Positions 15,275-22,614 of a DNA stretch of 22,614 nt are shown here, piece by piece. Both the position numbers and the translations under genes were made by a program. Location: assembly GCA_041917975.1 (NCBI GenBank), contig JAYRWN010000055.1:1-22614 (forward strand), in the 5' to 3' direction. The DNA comes from JAYRWN01 sp041917975. GTDB taxonomy: Bacteria > Bacteroidota > Bacteroidia > Chitinophagales > Saprospiraceae. Each line of letters starts with the position of its first letter. Position 1 is the first letter of the stretch. The notes under the pieces are model-generated. The model was not told the origin of the DNA. It was given only the letters and a program-made list of their open reading frames with translations, and made no database searches.

Positions 15275-17626
15275 TTATGGTTTGATTACCTTATTTTGGG
15301 CTTTTTGCATCAGATTTTGATTATCTCCCTCTTTATGTTTTTTAAATACCTGGAAACGGGACGGAAATTCTTTTACTGGCCAGTTATTATTGCTTTCATT
15401 GACATCCGCCGTTTCTTTATTGGGATCTAATTTGATGCCGGTTACTTCTTTATTTTTGATAAATACTTTAGAAAAAGCATTTTCATTTTTACGCCACACT
15501 TCTACTGGGATGGTCTCAGTTTCGGTGGTACCATCTTTAAAAGTCCATTCCAAAATAAGTGGCATAACTAATCCTCCTTTGTTGGAAAAAAATAATTGGT
15601 AATAATTTTTGTCTCCATATTTTTCAATCTTTTCCTGATTAGAATATTGTTCCCCAAAAACTATCGTCTTATAATATTGTATCGAATCTTCTGTGGTCCA
15701 AGGCTGATAAAAGGTATAAAAATCCTGTAAGGTTGAATCTTTTTCTACCGGAAAAGCAGTGTTGTTTTGGCGGTAACGTACTTTGGTTAAATGGTCGTAG
15801 GGTTTATTTTCTTTGATGACAAAAGTATCTATAAAAGATACCGGATTATTTTCCAGATCAACTTTAAACCAACGAATACTATCAATACTAATATCCACCG
15901 ATTCTATACCAAAAAACCAACCACGCCAAAACCAATCTAAATCCATACCGCTGGCATCTTCCATGGTGCGGAAAAAATCAGCCGGGGTAGGGTGTTTAAA
16001 TGCCCATCGACGACAATATTCCCGAAATGAAAAGTCAAATAATTCTCTTCCCATTATGGTCTCGCGCAAAATATTCAGTGCTGTAGCCGGCTTGCGGTAA
16101 GCATTAGCAAAAAAGTCTACAATATTATCACTGGCGGTCATGATAGGTTCTAATTGATCTTTGGGTAGACTCATGTAGTCTACTATTTGGTGTGGAGGTC
16201 CTTCTCCTGAATCGTAATTGTTATCCCATTCTTGTTCAGTGATGAATTGCATAAAGGTATTCAGGCCTTCGTCAAACCAACTCCATTGGCGTTCATCGCT
16301 ATTGATAATCATGGGAAAAAAATTATGGCCCACCTCATGAAAAATAACCGTCAATGCGGCATTTTTTGCCCGTTCCGAGTAAGTTCCATCTTTTTCAGCA
16401 CGACCGGGATTAAAACAAATCATGGGGTATTCCATACCGTTGGCTGCTTCGACCGATATGGCTACCGGATATGGATAGGGGATGGAATAGTTGGAATAGG
16501 TGTGAATAGTATGAGCGACGGCTTTGGTAGAGTAGGGGCGGTAAATGGGGTATGCTTCTTTACCATAATAGCTCATGCACATTGTTTTACCCGCGGCGCC
16601 CTTAACTTGGGCAGGCATAGCATCCCAGGCAAATTTGCGACTGGAGGTCCAGGCAAAATCACGTACATTATCCGCTTTATAAATCCAGGTTTTTTTTGCT
16701 TTACTTTTGTTTGTCTCGGCATTTTTTGCCTCTTCCAGAGTGACTATTTCTACCGGCTCTTTGGCAGTCTGGGCTTTGGTCCAGCGTTGCAGTTGTACCG
16801 GACTTAAGACAGTGGCATAATTTTGGCATTGTCCGGTCGCTCCCACGATATGATCTGCTGGTACGGTCATTTTCACCCGATAATTACCAAAATTTAAGGC
16901 AAACTCGCCGCGACCGGTAAACTGTTTATTTTGCCATCCTTCAAAATCGCTGTAAACGCACATACGCGGGAACCATTGGGTGATGGTAAAAATATGATTG
17001 CCGTCTTCTGGAAAAAATTCGTATCCTCCTCTGGCCAGGGCCATACTATTGATGCGGTCAATCAAATTATAATACCACTTAACCTTAAAAATAAAGGTTG
17101 TGCCAGGTTTAAGGGGCACAGGTAGGTCAACTCGCAGCATAGTTTTATTGATCGTGTAGGGCAAGTTCTTTCCGAGACCGTCTTTGATAGAAATTATCCG
17201 GCAGCCATGTTCCGCCAATTCCTGCCAAGGCTCTAGCGACCGTAGGTTGTCTTCACCCATGTATGTATTGATTTCACTGGGATCGAAATAATTATTGTCG
17301 CTTTTCTGGTCGTGTTGATTTTCATCCAATTGCAACCAGATGTATTTGAGGGTTTGAGGGCTTTGGTTATAATAAGTTATGGTTTCTTCACCGCTTAAAC
17401 GTAGACTGTCTTCGTCTAAAGAACAAATGATGTCGTAATCTGCCCGCTGTTGCCAATAACGAGGGCCTGGTGCTCCATCTGCTCCACGATATTCATTGGG
17501 CGACGGTAATAACATGCCTAGATCTTCGAACTTATTGGCATGATTGGATGTGTTCTGAGCCATACTGCTCGAGATGGAAAATATCCACAAGCCCATCCAT
17601 ACTCCTAATTTAACCAGACTCTTCAT
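15275..17626 (-). CDS. Exported M1 family zinc metallopeptidase (aminopeptidase N-like)
   Basis: This is a 783-residue protein with a signal peptide (MKSLVKLGVWMGLWIFSISSSMAQ). The M1 catalytic core is intact: the exopeptidase-type GMEYP (397-401), zinc motif HEVGH (430-434) and third ligand Glu453 in WFDEGLNTF. An N-terminal beta domain (about 60-265) precedes it. The C-terminal region after about 620 is beta-rich and ends in a lysine-rich tail. No T9SS sorting domain is visible, so periplasmic or outer-membrane-associated action is likely. M1 enzymes remove N-terminal residues from peptides. The start is 33 bases after the dgcN stop on the same strand, and a terminator hairpin follows the gene, suggesting a three-gene operon with dgcA and dgcN. 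Confidence 0.93.
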   Translation of the reverse strand: MKSLVKLGVWMGLWIFSISSSMAQNTSNHANKFEDLGMLLPSPNEYRGADGAPGPRYWQQRADYDIICSLDEDSLRLSGEETITYYNQSPQTLKYIWLQLDENQHDQKSDNNYFDPSEINTYMGEDNLRSLEPWQELAEHGCRIISIKDGLGKNLPYTINKTMLRVDLPVPLKPGTTFIFKVKWYYNLIDRINSMALARGGYEFFPEDGNHIFTITQWFPRMCVYSDFEGWQNKQFTGRGEFALNFGNYRVKMTVPADHIVGATGQCQNYATVLSPVQLQRWTKAQTAKEPVEIVTLEEAKNAETNKSKAKKTWIYKADNVRDFAWTSSRKFAWDAMPAQVKGAAGKTMCMSYYGKEAYPIYRPYSTKAVAHTIHTYSNYSIPYPYPVAISVEAANGMEYPMICFNPGRAEKDGTYSERAKNAALTVIFHEVGHNFFPMIINSDERQWSWFDEGLNTFMQFITEQEWDNNYDSGEGPPHQIVDYMSLPKDQLEPIMTASDNIVDFFANAYRKPATALNILRETIMGRELFDFSFREYCRRWAFKHPTPADFFRTMEDASGMDLDWFWRGWFFGIESVDISIDSIRWFKVDLENNPVSFIDTFVIKENKPYDHLTKVRYRQNNTAFPVEKDSTLQDFYTFYQPWTTEDSIQYYKTIVFGEQYSNQEKIEKYGDKNYYQLFFSNKGGLVMPLILEWTFKDGTTETETIPVEVWRKNENAFSKVFIKNKEVTGIKLDPNKETADVNESNNNWPVKEFPSRFQVFKKHKEGDNQNLMQKAQNKVIKP

Positions 17627-17659
17627 TTGTTAATCAGTTTGTATTTTAAGATAAACGCA

Positions 17660-18733
17660 TCAGGCCATATTTTGATTCGCAATCATCAGGCGAAATGCAG
17701 GAACTAAGGTAGCTAAATTGTTTTTATCGGCCATTAACATTGGACAACTGATAGAGGGTTGCATTATGGTTAAATAATCTTTTACCTGCTGTTCATTCCA
17801 TCCATAAGCATTTATGGTTATGGCAACTACTTCAGCCCCATAAAGACGAATCAATTCTATTTCTGACTGAAGGGTGGGTATGAGATAACCCATTTCTTCA
17901 GAATCGTCAAAATATTTACGCGCCGGTTGATGTTGCAAGATGACATGTTTGGCCACAGCTGAAACAAGCAATTCACTTCCACATGGGCCACTGGGATTAC
18001 GTAACGACGATTGCCCTTCGATGAAGATGATGTCGGGTTTAGCTTCTTCTGCACATCGAACGACGGCATCCTCCAATTCACCACTGACAAAGTCATTTAA
18101 AGTAGAATCAAAGATAAAGCCATAACGATGCCCCTGTAACCAGCCGGTTTGTCCGGTATAAATCATCTCGGCTTTTAAACCAGCTTCCTGACAGATTTCC
18201 ATTAACCATCGACTGGTGGTTCTTTTTCCAACGGCACAATCCATCCCCAAGACAGCCAACCGCGGGACTTTTATTTTTTTGATTCTCCCGGTCCAGAATT
18301 TCAGGTCTTTGATGGCTTTAGGTTTCCGGATATCCGTAAGGGTTACCTGATGTTTTTTGGCCAGGTCGCTAAATATAGGATCATCACTTAAGTAGGTGTG
18401 CAGGCCATTCACTAGTGACATTCCATAAGTCATGGCCTGATAAAGTTCGGAGCGAAAAGAATCGGGTAATAAACCGCCTTCTAGTGCCACACCAATAATA
18501 CATACTTCGGCTTTAGTAGGATGGTAAAAGTGAAAATCACTGACAGAGGCATACACCGGAATGTTAAGCGGTGTGCCATTCAGAACTTCTCCTGCATCCT
18601 TACCTGCGGATTTATAATCAATAACGGCTTGGATCTGGTAACGATAGGTGCCACGAAGTAAACCATGACATGTTTTGGCATTCATGGTATCTAACAGTCC
18701 ATGAGTAAGCACGATGGCGTTAAGTGTTTTCAC
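17660..18733 (-). CDS. dgcN: DUF1611 protein, D-glutamate N-acetyltransferase DgcN-like
   Basis: This 357-residue protein belongs to the DUF1611 family. An N-terminal Rossmann-like part (about 1-150) is followed by a P-loop-type domain with VLGMDCAVGKRTT (161-173), IYTGQTGW (191-198) and the Walker-B-like DIIFIEGQSSLRNP (234-247). Members next to enolase-superfamily genes have been described as DgcN, which acetylates D-glutamate using acetyl-CoA. DgcA then racemises the N-acetyl product towards L-glutamate. The start is GTG, and it overlaps the dgcA stop as GTGA (18733-18730), so translation is coupled. The family assignment is firm. The D-glutamate role rests on the pair being adjacent and on recall of the published pathway, not on residues seen here. 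Confidence 0.85.
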   Translation of the reverse strand: MKTLNAIVLTHGLLDTMNAKTCHGLLRGTYRYQIQAVIDYKSAGKDAGEVLNGTPLNIPVYASVSDFHFYHPTKAEVCIIGVALEGGLLPDSFRSELYQAMTYGMSLVNGLHTYLSDDPIFSDLAKKHQVTLTDIRKPKAIKDLKFWTGRIKKIKVPRLAVLGMDCAVGKRTTSRWLMEICQEAGLKAEMIYTGQTGWLQGHRYGFIFDSTLNDFVSGELEDAVVRCAEEAKPDIIFIEGQSSLRNPSGPCGSELLVSAVAKHVILQHQPARKYFDDSEEMGYLIPTLQSEIELIRLYGAEVVAITINAYGWNEQQVKDYLTIMQPSISCPMLMADKNNLATLVPAFRLMIANQNMA

Positions 18734-19815
18734 GACGTCATAAGTTTGATTCCCAAGCCCGGGTGACCAGTTAATTCTAAATATCCGTCATGTAATTTGA
18801 AGCCTCCTTCTGCAAGGTCGTGGGCCAGATCAAAGCTCCCATCCAAGTCCAGGAGTTTAGTATTAGGCTGTGCATAGGCAGCATGCAGGGCGGCAGCAAT
18901 GCTGATACAGCTTTCATCCATACATCCCCACATCAAAGGAATAGCCAGATATTGGCCTAAGCTAGCGATCTTTGTACTTTGGTAGATACCACCGCATTTC
19001 ATGAGTTTAATGTTAAACCACCCATAAGGTATTGATTCCTGGCATAATAAAAATGCGTCATCAGCCGTCTTACAATCTTCATCTGCCATACATTGGGAGC
19101 GAACCTTGCGGGATAAACTGCGCATTTTTTCTATTCCTGGCCGTGGGAAAGGTTGTTCTATACATTCCAGAACTATAGTTTGGGTGGCATCCATAAATTT
19201 TTTAAGCTGTTGTTCATTGTAACCTTGATTAGCATCTACTCTGATCTTGACATTTTTACCAGCCCATTCTTGTACTTTAAAAACGACTTCTATGTCACGA
19301 TCCACATCTTCTCCGATCTTAATTTTAATAGACTTAAACCCTCTTTGAACATATTCTTCCACATCGTTCTCACACTTCGGAAGATCTTGGATGCCCAAGG
19401 TCACGGAAGTAAATAATTTGCGATGATGACGTCCAAAGAAGTCTACCACGGGAATGTTCAGGAATTTGCCAAATGCATCGAATAAGGCCATGTCTAAGGC
19501 CGCCACCGCGGCCGGTGTAGCTGGAGCATTTACTGAAAGGCCATCCAGCAGAGCCCAAAACTCCGAAATGCGACGGCCAAGGATGGCTTCACCCATCTCA
19601 CGAAGTTTAAGTTCACTCGCCTCTAATGTTTCACCACAAACAAATTCAGAGGGTGATCCTGAGCCATAGCCAATTATACCATTACTTAATTCGATTTCGC
19701 AAAACAATAGGTCCACCCCTGTAAAGGAATGCCCGGCAATAGCATATGGCCTGCTTAAAGTAAGGAATTCTTTCCAACTTCTGAAAGCGGCTATTTTCAT
19801 ACTTATATTTGCCAT
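18730..19815 (-). CDS. dgcA: Enolase-superfamily N-acetyl-D-glutamate racemase DgcA / dipeptide epimerase-like
   Basis: This is a 361-residue member of the muconate-lactonizing/dipeptide-epimerase branch of the enolase superfamily. The capping domain covers about 1-130, then the barrel. The base pair Lys164/Lys166 (SIKIKIG) and opposite Lys270 (FNIKLMKCGG) allow 1,1-proton transfer from both faces. Metal ligands are Asp194 (RVDANQGY), Glu220 (CIEQPF) and Asp245 (MADEDCK). LLDLDGSFDL (321-330) recalls the DxD motif that, in dipeptide epimerases, holds the substrate amino group. On residues alone an L-Ala-D/L-Glu epimerase is equally possible. The overlap with the DUF1611 gene favours DgcA. ATG 19815 is used; a second ATG at 19800 (MKIAAFRSW) is also plausible. 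Confidence 0.87.
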   Translation of the reverse strand: MANISMKIAAFRSWKEFLTLSRPYAIAGHSFTGVDLLFCEIELSNGIIGYGSGSPSEFVCGETLEASELKLREMGEAILGRRISEFWALLDGLSVNAPATPAAVAALDMALFDAFGKFLNIPVVDFFGRHHRKLFTSVTLGIQDLPKCENDVEEYVQRGFKSIKIKIGEDVDRDIEVVFKVQEWAGKNVKIRVDANQGYNEQQLKKFMDATQTIVLECIEQPFPRPGIEKMRSLSRKVRSQCMADEDCKTADDAFLLCQESIPYGWFNIKLMKCGGIYQSTKIASLGQYLAIPLMWGCMDESCISIAAALHAAYAQPNTKLLDLDGSFDLAHDLAEGGFKLHDGYLELTGHPGLGIKLMTS

Positions 19816-19856
19816 AAAGCTAACTATTTGCTTAAAATCGATTGTACTTCAAAGCG

Positions 19857-20630
19857 ATGAAAATTGTCCTTTCCGAGTTTAATAATCAATACCAGACTTA
19901 TTCGTTTGGATACTGTTTATACGCCTCCCCTGAGCATGATCATGAGATACCGGAAGTGTACCAGAAAGGGTTTTTACCTTATTCATCCGACCCAGACTTA
20001 AAATCTTCGGTGTTTTATTTAGCTCGATCGTTAAGGGTGGATTTAGCTGAATTTGGTGATACCTCGGAGAATAGGCGGGTTGACCGGAAGATGACTTCGT
20101 TAGATATTACTTTTCAAGTTTATTCTCGTGACCAGTTTAATTTGACTCCGGAAATAGAACAATTTTGTCTTAATTATGCTGATGATCGTTTTGCCTATAA
20201 GGCTATGGTGCCGGAAAGACTGAAATATGTATTGCATCATGCCCTCGGCAATAGTTTTATGACTTTCAGGATTGGGGATCAGTTGTTAGGGTTAGTCTAT
20301 GGTGTGACACAAGGGGATATGTTTCATTATTGGTTTTCATTTTATGATACGGGGTTTTTAGATCACGGCCCTATTGGTAAATGGATGATGTGGAAAGTTA
20401 TTCATTGGGCCAAGGCGCATGGTAAGCGTTTCGTTTATTTAGGAACATGTTATGGAGAATCAGCTTTGTATAAAGTACGGGATTTTAAAGGACTGACTTT
20501 TTATGACGGTATGATCTGGAACCCTGATCTCCAAAATTTAAAGGAACGCTGTTATCAGGATGCGCATTTGCCGGCTAAAGATTATTTAAAAGTTCATCAC
20601 GCTTTGGATAAGGCGTTTCTTAACCTCTAG
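19857..20630 (+). CDS. Ate1/Bpt-like aminoacyl-tRNA-protein transferase family protein
   Basis: The frame opens at a TTG (19842), but ATG 19857 gives MKIVLSEFNNQYQTYSFGY, a more natural start (257 residues). The protein resembles arginyl/leucyl-tRNA-protein transferases, which have a GNAT-like fold. GFLPYSSDPDL is followed by FYLARSLRVDLAEF, SENRRVDRK (70-78) and, late in the protein, VYLGTCYGESALYKVRDF, comparable to the Ate1 segment with Y-x-G and a later YK. The cysteine cluster of canonical Ate1/Bpt N-termini is not evident, so tRNA-dependent activity is uncertain. A plain GNAT acetyltransferase is the alternative. It is divergent from dgcA, with only 41 bases between start codons, so the promoters must overlap and joint regulation is possible. 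Confidence 0.7.
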   Translation: MKIVLSEFNNQYQTYSFGYCLYASPEHDHEIPEVYQKGFLPYSSDPDLKSSVFYLARSLRVDLAEFGDTSENRRVDRKMTSLDITFQVYSRDQFNLTPEIEQFCLNYADDRFAYKAMVPERLKYVLHHALGNSFMTFRIGDQLLGLVYGVTQGDMFHYWFSFYDTGFLDHGPIGKWMMWKVIHWAKAHGKRFVYLGTCYGESALYKVRDFKGLTFYDGMIWNPDLQNLKERCYQDAHLPAKDYLKVHHALDKAFLNL

Positions 20631-20638
20631 AATAAGGT

Positions 20639-22381
20639 CTAACGTTTCAGGATTTTAGTAACTGTTCTTTGATTATCGTATTGAAATAAAAGAAAATAAA
20701 TTCCTGGTTTCCAATGCCTGATATCCAGTGTTTTTGTGACATTCACCGAAGTCTTTACCATCATTCTTCCGATCAGATCAAAAGCAGTAATTCGACAATG
20801 TATCGGGTCGTTTACATGCAAGTAAAGATAATCATCGGCTGGATTTGGGGAAATAGACATTATCGTCATAGGCTTAGAAGTGGGTAGAGCAGTCGTTATA
20901 TCGGTACGAAAATTACCATTCCTCAGATTATTGCCTTTGTAAGTATTCCATTGTATTTGTTTAGCGTTGTAAGGAATTGTACTAGTATAGATATTAAGGA
21001 AAGCAGTATCCGGTGTCGAACCAGGGTGTTCAGTATAGCTCAGAAAAACTAGGTCCGTCCAACCATCGTTATTGACATCAGCCGTGCTGGCCCCATTCAT
21101 AAAAGTCCATCCCCGGGGACGCAGCGGGAAGCCCTCTAACTCTTCCAAAGTGGTCAGATCAAGCGCATGAATAAAACCCCGTTCTTCCTCTAAGCGGTTA
21201 CTCTCAAAGAATACATCTGCTGAACCATCACCATTAAGGTCAGCTATACTGATTATTCCCTCGCACCCTCCGGTTTTAACCAGTGGAAAAGGCTGAACCA
21301 TTTGTCCTTGACCATTCCAGGCAAATAACATAGGGGCTGCCATGTCATCATAAAGTGGTCTGCCCATCAGTATATGATGGTGTCCATCAACCAACCATAA
21401 GGAAGGAGAACTATAGGTCCAGTGTTGGTCAGGAACTTTTGAAGGCCACCCGGGATGGTACTGGCCATCGTGCTCTAAAACATAATATTCTGGGTCGTCT
21501 CCATTGGTGGAACCAATAATTTCCAGATCACCATTACTGTCAAGATCAACGGCCACCGGGCTTTGATAACTGAACCGTAAATAGGGACTACTAAACGGCC
21601 AGCCTTTTTTTACTAATCCTGTGTGATCTAAAACATATAATTCACGCGTGGTGGCAACAACTATTTCCATATCCCCATTACCATCTAGATCAGCCACTGT
21701 AGGGGTCACCGCCAAGGTATTTGTAAAAAATGCCGGCCATCCCGGTAAGTCCTTCCCCTGCAGATTTAGAACGTGCAGGAAACTTCCACCGCCGGAAACC
21801 CGCTCAATGGTAATAATTTCAAGATTTCCTTTACCGTCTACATCGGCCAGGCATGGCGCTAACAACATGAGGTTGTTATTAAAATTTTTAGGCCAATTGT
21901 TTAGAAGCCTGCCTTGATGGCTGAAGATATAAACCTTGCCATTCGCTGGTGTACCGCCGGCTGTATTGAGAATTATTTCTAATTGACCGTTGCCATCCAG
22001 GTCGCCGACTGAAGGTGGATAGATGGGGGTGCCTAATAGCGGCTGAGTCCATAATAATGTATCCGGATAACTCCAAACCCATAAGGTAGTGCCTGTTGCT
22101 CCTACCACATCTATCAACCCATCAGAGTTTATATCAGCTAACGTTATATTTCGAAAATTCTTAAAAGCAGGGTTCGCTTCGAATGCCTTGGGAAATCCTG
22201 GCATGGGCCTATATAAGGCGCTCACAGAATCTCGAAATTGTAATGGTCGGTTATTGTTATAATCCTCGGTAATTATCAGTTGACCGTCATCCGCAAGCGT
22301 AGCGATTTTTGATTGACAAATACTGAGGTGAGCCGTGATGAGCAAAATATAAACATTGACCCCCAAAGCAATCCTTTTCAT
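20639..22381 (-). CDS. T9SS-exported FG-GAP/VCBS repeat beta-propeller protein
   Basis: This is a 580-residue protein with a signal peptide (about residues 1-22). Seven calcium-binding-type Asp loops mark the propeller blades: near 83 (DINSDGLID), 127 (DLDGNGQLE), 180 (DVDGKGNLE), 231 (DLDGNGDME), 279 (DLDSNGDLE), 381 (DLNGDGSAD) and 435 (DVNNDGWTD). A QWNTYKGNNLRNGNF segment (477-491) links to the T9SS type A sorting domain, which runs from SISPNPADDYLYL (about 509) to the end. No enzyme active site is visible, so binding or adhesion at the cell surface is likely. It overlaps the upstream penicillin-acylase gene by ATGA (22381-22378), which points to a shared transcript and coupled translation. 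Confidence 0.92.
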   Translation of the reverse strand: MKRIALGVNVYILLITAHLSICQSKIATLADDGQLIITEDYNNNRPLQFRDSVSALYRPMPGFPKAFEANPAFKNFRNITLADINSDGLIDVVGATGTTLWVWSYPDTLLWTQPLLGTPIYPPSVGDLDGNGQLEIILNTAGGTPANGKVYIFSHQGRLLNNWPKNFNNNLMLLAPCLADVDGKGNLEIITIERVSGGGSFLHVLNLQGKDLPGWPAFFTNTLAVTPTVADLDGNGDMEIVVATTRELYVLDHTGLVKKGWPFSSPYLRFSYQSPVAVDLDSNGDLEIIGSTNGDDPEYYVLEHDGQYHPGWPSKVPDQHWTYSSPSLWLVDGHHHILMGRPLYDDMAAPMLFAWNGQGQMVQPFPLVKTGGCEGIISIADLNGDGSADVFFESNRLEEERGFIHALDLTTLEELEGFPLRPRGWTFMNGASTADVNNDGWTDLVFLSYTEHPGSTPDTAFLNIYTSTIPYNAKQIQWNTYKGNNLRNGNFRTDITTALPTSKPMTIMSISPNPADDYLYLHVNDPIHCRITAFDLIGRMMVKTSVNVTKTLDIRHWKPGIYFLLFQYDNQRTVTKILKR

Positions 22382-22614
22382 TTCAACCCGGCATTAAGTT
22401 CGAGGCGAAAAGAAAGGACAGATTCGATTTTTTGGCGGCTAAAATAAAGTGGGAAATATTGATCAGTGGCCCATAATTCAAACAAATTTTTATAAAATGG
22501 ACTGTCAGGATTACCACTCTGCCCAGGGTTGTTCATCGACCAGCATTCGTCCCAGTGACGTGTATCCACAATGAATTTGAATGAAGCCCCGGAAAGTTGA
22601 TTGTCGGCATTACC
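22378..22614 (-). CDS. Penicillin-acylase family protein, C-terminal part only
   Basis: Only the last 78 codons lie in the window. The frame runs off the right edge. The visible end reads NADNQLSGASFKFIVDTRHW, then NNPGQSGNPDSPFYKNLFELW and QYFPLYFSR, which is the characteristic C-terminal signature of penicillin amidase (Ntn-hydrolase) beta chains: saGaS-R-ivd, GqSGnP-SphY, W-Y-Pl. Such enzymes cleave N-acyl amides, including beta-lactam side chains or acyl-homoserine lactones. They are exported and self-processed. The catalytic Ser and signal peptide would lie outside the window. The stop TGA overlaps the ATG of the FG-GAP gene. Confidence 0.85.
   Translation of the reverse strand, partial: GNADNQLSGASFKFIVDTRHWDECWSMNNPGQSGNPDSPFYKNLFELWATDQYFPLYFSRQKIESVLSFRLELNAGLK

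Noticed and set aside
16232..16807. Long open frame of 191 codons on the plus strand
   Set aside because: It lies entirely antisense to the M1 peptidase catalytic region, whose motifs are intact, and its translation shows no recognisable domain.

Overview
The window looks like a chromosomal segment of a Bacteroidota bacterium, and a Saprospiraceae-like lineage is my best guess. Two large secreted proteins end in type IX secretion (T9SS) type A sorting domains. Start codons lack clear Shine-Dalgarno sequences, and several upstream regions carry pieces resembling the Bacteroidota promoter (TTTG, then TAnnTTTG). I saw no rRNA, tRNA, CRISPR array or intact mobile element. The genes look like ordinary, well-kept chromosomal genes, with a partial gene at each edge.

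Layout. 1-1351 (+): the 3' part of a sulfite-oxidase-type molybdoenzyme and its membrane-anchored cytochrome c partner. 1371-5534 (-): a secreted xylose-isomerase-like TIM barrel protein and a 1044-residue T9SS-exported M23 peptidase with Fn3 and GEVED-like domains. 5933-7995 (+): an EamA/DMT permease, a TetR regulator and a hotdog thioesterase. Matched palindromes lie at the starts of the last two. 8033-8986 (-): a stand-alone RlmK-type 23S rRNA methyltransferase. 8987-9427: a gene-free region with four consecutive stem-loops. 9428-15003 (+): a 2-oxoacid:ferredoxin oxidoreductase operon (iron-sulfur flavoprotein, gamma-alpha fusion, beta), then an SMP-30-type lactonase. 15275-19815 (-): dgcA, dgcN and an M1 peptidase, ending in a hairpin terminator. 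19857-20630 (+): a divergent Ate1/Bpt-like aminoacyl-transferase. 20639-22614 (-): a T9SS FG-GAP repeat protein and the 3' end of a penicillin-acylase family gene.

How the genes may work together. KorAB would decarboxylate 2-oxoglutarate to succinyl-CoA, and the flavoprotein could pass electrons to NAD(P). The DgcA/DgcN pair would turn D-glutamate into L-glutamate through N-acetyl intermediates, which could then feed 2-oxoglutarate metabolism. The M1 peptidase downstream suggests peptide or cell-wall-derived amino acid use, and the exported M23 peptidase would fit peptidoglycan attack. These links are inference from gene order.

The two observations most worth a second look are the TetR module and the stem-loop region. 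The TetR protein has one cysteine and one lysine that align, from memory, with the redox pair of NemR, and its presumed operator has a NemR-box-like architecture. The stem-loop region at 9105-9264 may encode an undescribed structured RNA.
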